Assembly: GCA_045632125.1 (NCBI GenBank)
Contig: JAZQWC010000049.1
Location: forward strand, 1-59,486
From: CALWPV01 sp045632125
GTDB taxonomy: Bacteria > Bacillota > Clostridia > Lachnospirales > Bianqueaceae
Direction of reading: 5' to 3'
Length of the DNA: 59,486 nucleotides
Shown: positions 56,821 to 59,486 of the stretch, in pieces
Layout of the letters: each line of letters begins with the position of its first letter
Position numbering within the stretch: position 1 is the first letter of the stretch
Position numbers and translations under genes: made by a program
The notes under the pieces: generated by a model
Told to the model about the DNA's origin: nothing
The model's database searches: none
What the model saw: only the letters and a program-made list of their open reading frames with translations

Positions 56821-58398
56821 TTAATTCCTCCAATTTACATCCGTATGGATTTGATTCATAATATCACTCAGATCTCCACTGTGAACCTTCTGCCGCTCTT
56901 CACTCACGGTTTTCAATCTCACTTGGATCCCTGTAGTTTCCTGAATTTGATCGGCGATCAGCTTTAATTTTTCGCCATCTTTCATTTCAAGCTGCGTACA
57001 ATAAATCGCCTTCGGCGACTTCAGCACCAACTCATCATCTCCGCGACCTGGCTCTAATCTCATTAGATTCAACGTATAAAAACTTGGCCACTGCACTAAA
57101 ATTTTTTTACGAATCTCCGGCCACTTAGCAATCACCTTCGCAAGACCACCGCTAGGTGCTATATTCTCAGAGGATCTCGGCGCAGCCGAAACCGGCTTAC
57201 GCTCCTCCTCTTTCGGTTTGATAACAAACTTCTCTTCAACTGGTATCTCCCGTACGACTTCCCTTACGACCTCACGTACCGGAGCAGCCATTCGAATCGA
57301 TTTTTCCTCTTCTTCCTGCTTTAACAATCGGATTAAGCCAACTTCCAAAATGACACGTTTTTGTGTAACACCTTTTAACTTCGCTTCCAACTTCGCCAGT
57401 TCTTCAATATAATATGTCAACTGCTCTGCCGGAATCTGATGTGCCTGTTTTCGGATTCGTTCCAATTGTTCAGGATCTGCTTCAATCAAATCATTGCCTT
57501 TATCCGCCAGTACTCGACTGACCAAAACATTGCGAAGGTATCCATTCCAAGCAGTAATAAACTGCAGCGCATCACGGCCTTCTGCAAACACTTGATCTAC
57601 CGTTTGAAGTAAAGCTCCCGCATTCTGCTGAACTAAGGCATCTGTCATTTGTGTAAAGATCTGAGTATCGACAGCTCCCAAAACATCACGTACCTTAGCT
57701 AAAGTAATACTATCATGCATGTAATAAGCATGACATTGGTCCAATATACTCAAGGCATCACGCATACCGCCATCTGCAATTGCAGCAATATATTGCAAAG
57801 CGTCTTTTTCCGCTTCGATTCCCTCTTGTGCACATACATTCAAAAGATGATCTGCAATCTCAGAAGTCGTAATACGCTTGAAGTCATATCTCTGACACCG
57901 AGACAGAATTGTTGGTAGTACTTTATGAGGTTCCGTCGTAGCCAGTACAAAAATAACATGTTCCGGCGGCTCTTCCAATGTTTTCAGTAATGCATTAAAT
58001 GCTGACTGCGTCAACATATGCACCTCATCAATAATATAGACCTTATACTTTCCCTTTGAAGGCGTATATTGGACTTCTTCTCTTAAATCACGAATATTTT
58101 CAACACCATTGTTAGATGCCGCATCAATTTCAACCAGATTAAAACCACTTTCAGCTTCTCGGCATAACTCGCATTCGTTACAGGGATTTCCATCTTTAGG
58201 ATTCAAACAATTAACAGCTCTTGCAAACACCTTAGCTGTAGATGTTTTGCCGGTACCTCGTGTTCCACAGAAAAGATATGCATGTCCTACTTGGTTATAT
58301 TTGACCTGATTCTGCAATGCTTGAATCACCGCAGTTTGTCCTACCATTTTACTAAAAGTATCCGGACGATATTTACGATACAAAGCTAAATATGACAT
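56821..58398 (-). CDS. dnaX: DNA polymerase III subunit gamma/tau
   Basis: This clamp-loader ATPase has 525 residues. The AAA+ domain carries Walker A GTRGTGKTSTAKVFARAVNC (about 45-64), a zinc module C-x8-C-x2-C-x2-C (CNECELC, about 64-79), Walker B IIDEVHML and sensor ATTEPHKVLPTILSRCQRYDF (about 155). Domains III and a Val/Glu/Pro-rich tau-like linker (about 375-425) end in a folded C-terminal part. AAAGGAG precedes the ATG. It is the first gene of the operon; the SRP RNA gene lies directly upstream. Confidence 0.96.
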   Translation of the reverse strand: MSYLALYRKYRPDTFSKMVGQTAVIQALQNQVKYNQVGHAYLFCGTRGTGKTSTAKVFARAVNCLNPKDGNPCNECELCREAESGFNLVEIDAASNNGVENIRDLREEVQYTPSKGKYKVYIIDEVHMLTQSAFNALLKTLEEPPEHVIFVLATTEPHKVLPTILSRCQRYDFKRITTSEIADHLLNVCAQEGIEAEKDALQYIAAIADGGMRDALSILDQCHAYYMHDSITLAKVRDVLGAVDTQIFTQMTDALVQQNAGALLQTVDQVFAEGRDALQFITAWNGYLRNVLVSRVLADKGNDLIEADPEQLERIRKQAHQIPAEQLTYYIEELAKLEAKLKGVTQKRVILEVGLIRLLKQEEEEKSIRMAAPVREVVREVVREIPVEEKFVIKPKEEERKPVSAAPRSSENIAPSGGLAKVIAKWPEIRKKILVQWPSFYTLNLMRLEPGRGDDELVLKSPKAIYCTQLEMKDGEKLKLIADQIQETTGIQVRLKTVSEERQKVHSGDLSDIMNQIHTDVNWRN

Positions 58399-58460
58399 GC
58401 TAATCTCCTTTCTAAAAAGGGTATTGTAATACCTTATCTAACATTGATAAATATACAAGA

Positions 58461-58589
58461 CTCCGCGCAAATAGCTCCACCCGGCGGATCATATCACATA
58501 GAAAGATCCTCTTAGTGCTGCTTCCTTCCGGACCTGACACGGTTCGAGGTTTCCTATTGTATGGACCGAATGTTACTACTCACGCGGAG
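58461..58589 (-). ncRNA. ffs: Signal recognition particle RNA (small bacterial type)
   Basis: The minus strand contains the SRP domain IV hallmark GTGTCAGGTCCGGAAGGAAG followed by CAGCAC, with pairing flanks. Terminal arms CTCCGCG (58583-58589) and CGCGGAG (58461-58467) close the molecule at about 129 nt. No Alu domain is evident, so it is the small form. It binds Ffh for co-translational membrane targeting. Ends are estimated from the closing stem and the promoter position. Confidence 0.93.
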
Positions 58590-58596
58590 CATATTT

Positions 58597-58625
58597 ATTA
58601 TACATGACATTGATTGTTATGTCAA
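58597..58625 (-). promoter_or_regulatory. SRP RNA promoter
   Basis: On the minus strand, -35 TTGACA (58620-58625), a 17-bp spacer and -10 TATAAT (58597-58602), both consensus. Confidence 0.9.
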
Positions 58626-58711
58626 CAAAAAAAGTTTGCGAACAAAAAGTAAAAAGATCCACCTAAGGTGAACCTTTACCATTAGTTTCTTATAAGGATG
58701 ATTTTCTTTCA

Positions 58712-58737
58712 AAGAGGCACGCCGAAGCGTGCCTCTT
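58712..58737 (-). terminator. Terminator-like hairpin after the solute-binding protein gene
   Basis: An 11-bp stem AAGAGGCACGC / GCGTGCCTCTT closed on the minus strand by a cUUCGg tetraloop, 40 nt after the stop codon at 58778. The U-tract is short, so it may also protect the mRNA 3' end. Confidence 0.7.
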
Positions 58738-58777
58738 CAATTGTTAGACTATATTTCAAGTATCAAATAATTTTAAA

Positions 58778-59486
58778 TTATTTGCCCAAGAAACGGTCGT
58801 ACTGACCCTGACGGATTTCTTCACAGTCGTTCAGACCCAGAGCTTCCAGATCAGCAACTACGGAGTCGATTTCGTCGATAGACTTCTGACCCAGTACCAG
58901 AGCAGCGATAGCCTGCTTGGAGTAGGAATCCAGATCGTTCCATACCAGGTTGATCTCTTCTACGTCAGCGGGATCTGCAGTAGCCCATACACCAGTGTTA
59001 TCGATGGAAGTCCAGTGACCGAAGTCAACGGTTGCATCCTGATAGGTGTACTTGCCTTCTGCCCAACCCAGAGTGATGCAGCCTTCAGCGGCCTTATCCA
59101 ACTCGTAGAAGTTCATATCAGCGGTAATAGCACGAGAGTACAGGATCTTACCATAAGCAAGTCTCATTTCGTACTTGTCAGGCAGATACTGGTTCAGCTG
59201 GTCAGCGTCAAACATCTTGCCATCTTCGGAAGCCTGATACTGTTTGAATACACGCTCGCCGTCAACCATCTCATAGTTAACGCCTTCGGTACCATAGTTG
59301 ATCAGGTCGATGTGCTCCTGGCTGTAGTAGCAATCCAAGAATGCTGCACCCAGTTTAGCGTCTTCCATGTTGGAAGTGAAGCAGAACTCATCCCAGATGT
59401 AAACCGGATCTTCCAGAGCCAGCAGAGGCTGAACGCCTTCTACAGCTGCGAAGGGAACCATGGGCTGATACAGAACAGGGTTCTCG
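58778..59486 (-). CDS. Extracellular solute-binding protein, C-terminal part (partial)
   Basis: The frame is open to the right edge, so only the last 235 residues or so are seen. Aromatic and Asp-rich composition, the segment DPVYIWDEFCFTSNMED and the C-terminal ISLV-type helix pattern (EEINLVWNDLDSYSKQAIAALVLG) fit the large family-1/LplA-like lipoprotein binding components of ABC sugar importers of gut Clostridia. The ligand and any lipobox lie outside the window. Codon use is strongly biased, as expected for a highly made surface protein. It is followed by a cUUCGg hairpin. Confidence 0.75.
   Translation of the reverse strand, partial: ENPVLYQPMVPFAAVEGVQPLLALEDPVYIWDEFCFTSNMEDAKLGAAFLDCYYSQEHIDLINYGTEGVNYEMVDGERVFKQYQASEDGKMFDADQLNQYLPDKYEMRLAYGKILYSRAITADMNFYELDKAAEGCITLGWAEGKYTYQDATVDFGHWTSIDNTGVWATADPADVEEINLVWNDLDSYSKQAIAALVLGQKSIDEIDSVVADLEALGLNDCEEIRQGQYDRFLGK

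Overview
The window looks like the chromosome of an anaerobic gut-type Firmicute, most likely a Lachnospiraceae-like Clostridium relative. Reasons: sigma-A promoters with 17-bp spacers, strong AGGAGG ribosome sites, the dnaX-yaaK-recR-yaaL and bofA genes, a set of small Lachnospiraceae-style unknown proteins, nagAB, and many cytosolic glycan genes. This taxonomic call is inference; no database was searched.

Layout. 1-830: the 5' end of a 16S rRNA on the minus strand with tandem rrn promoters, and a tRNA-Ser(GCU) with its own promoter. 844-7035: minus-strand membrane and unknown proteins (CvpA, beta-propeller-like, YkvI, four unknowns). 7224-9513: DivIVA-like / PH-like / AI-2E operon. 9611-13633: trxA, CPBP protease, trmB, ABC-F. 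13784-25528: sugar island with a GH2 enzyme, an ANT(6)-like nucleotidyltransferase, a minus operon (Asp-box protein, lyase-family aldolase, GH127, MutS-like ATPase) and a divergent plus operon (second aldolase, FN3/Asp-box protein, sugar isomerase). The two operons share a promoter region holding an inverted repeat. 25597-29179: tspO, a coiled-coil protein, a CBS protein, a candidate small RNA, a truncated response-regulator remnant and a YesL-like protein. 29380-31315: nagA-nagB. 31434-35168: two esterases, HAD phosphatase, MATE exporter. 35243-40814: MoxR / DUF58 / DUF4129-like operon running into a XRE-cupin regulator and an acyl-CoA synthetase. 41087-46831: yitT, gyrB, gyrA. 46947-58398: bofA, an ABC efflux module (two ATPases, FtsX permease, three HlyD-like adaptor lipoproteins), then yaaL, recR, yaaK and dnaX. 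58461-58589: SRP RNA. 58778-end: 3' part of an extracellular solute-binding protein.

Most unusual points. (1) The dnaX-yaaK-recR-yaaL-bofA neighbourhood known from Bacillus is split by the 8-kb efflux module. (2) Both yaaL and bofA have their Shine-Dalgarno inside the 3' arm of an intrinsic-terminator hairpin, with the U-tract acting as the spacer to the start codon. (3) Two unrelated terminators 31 kb apart carry the same 20-nt sequence in their loops. (4) One efflux ATPase ends in an AbrB/SpoVT-like domain, and one adaptor carries 17 tandem 18-bp repeats. (5) A small RNA candidate and a 45-codon response-regulator remnant with an 11-bp-spaced direct repeat lie at 27.9-28.3 kb. (6) A MutS-like ATPase with Asn in place of the Walker B Asp sits inside a sugar operon.
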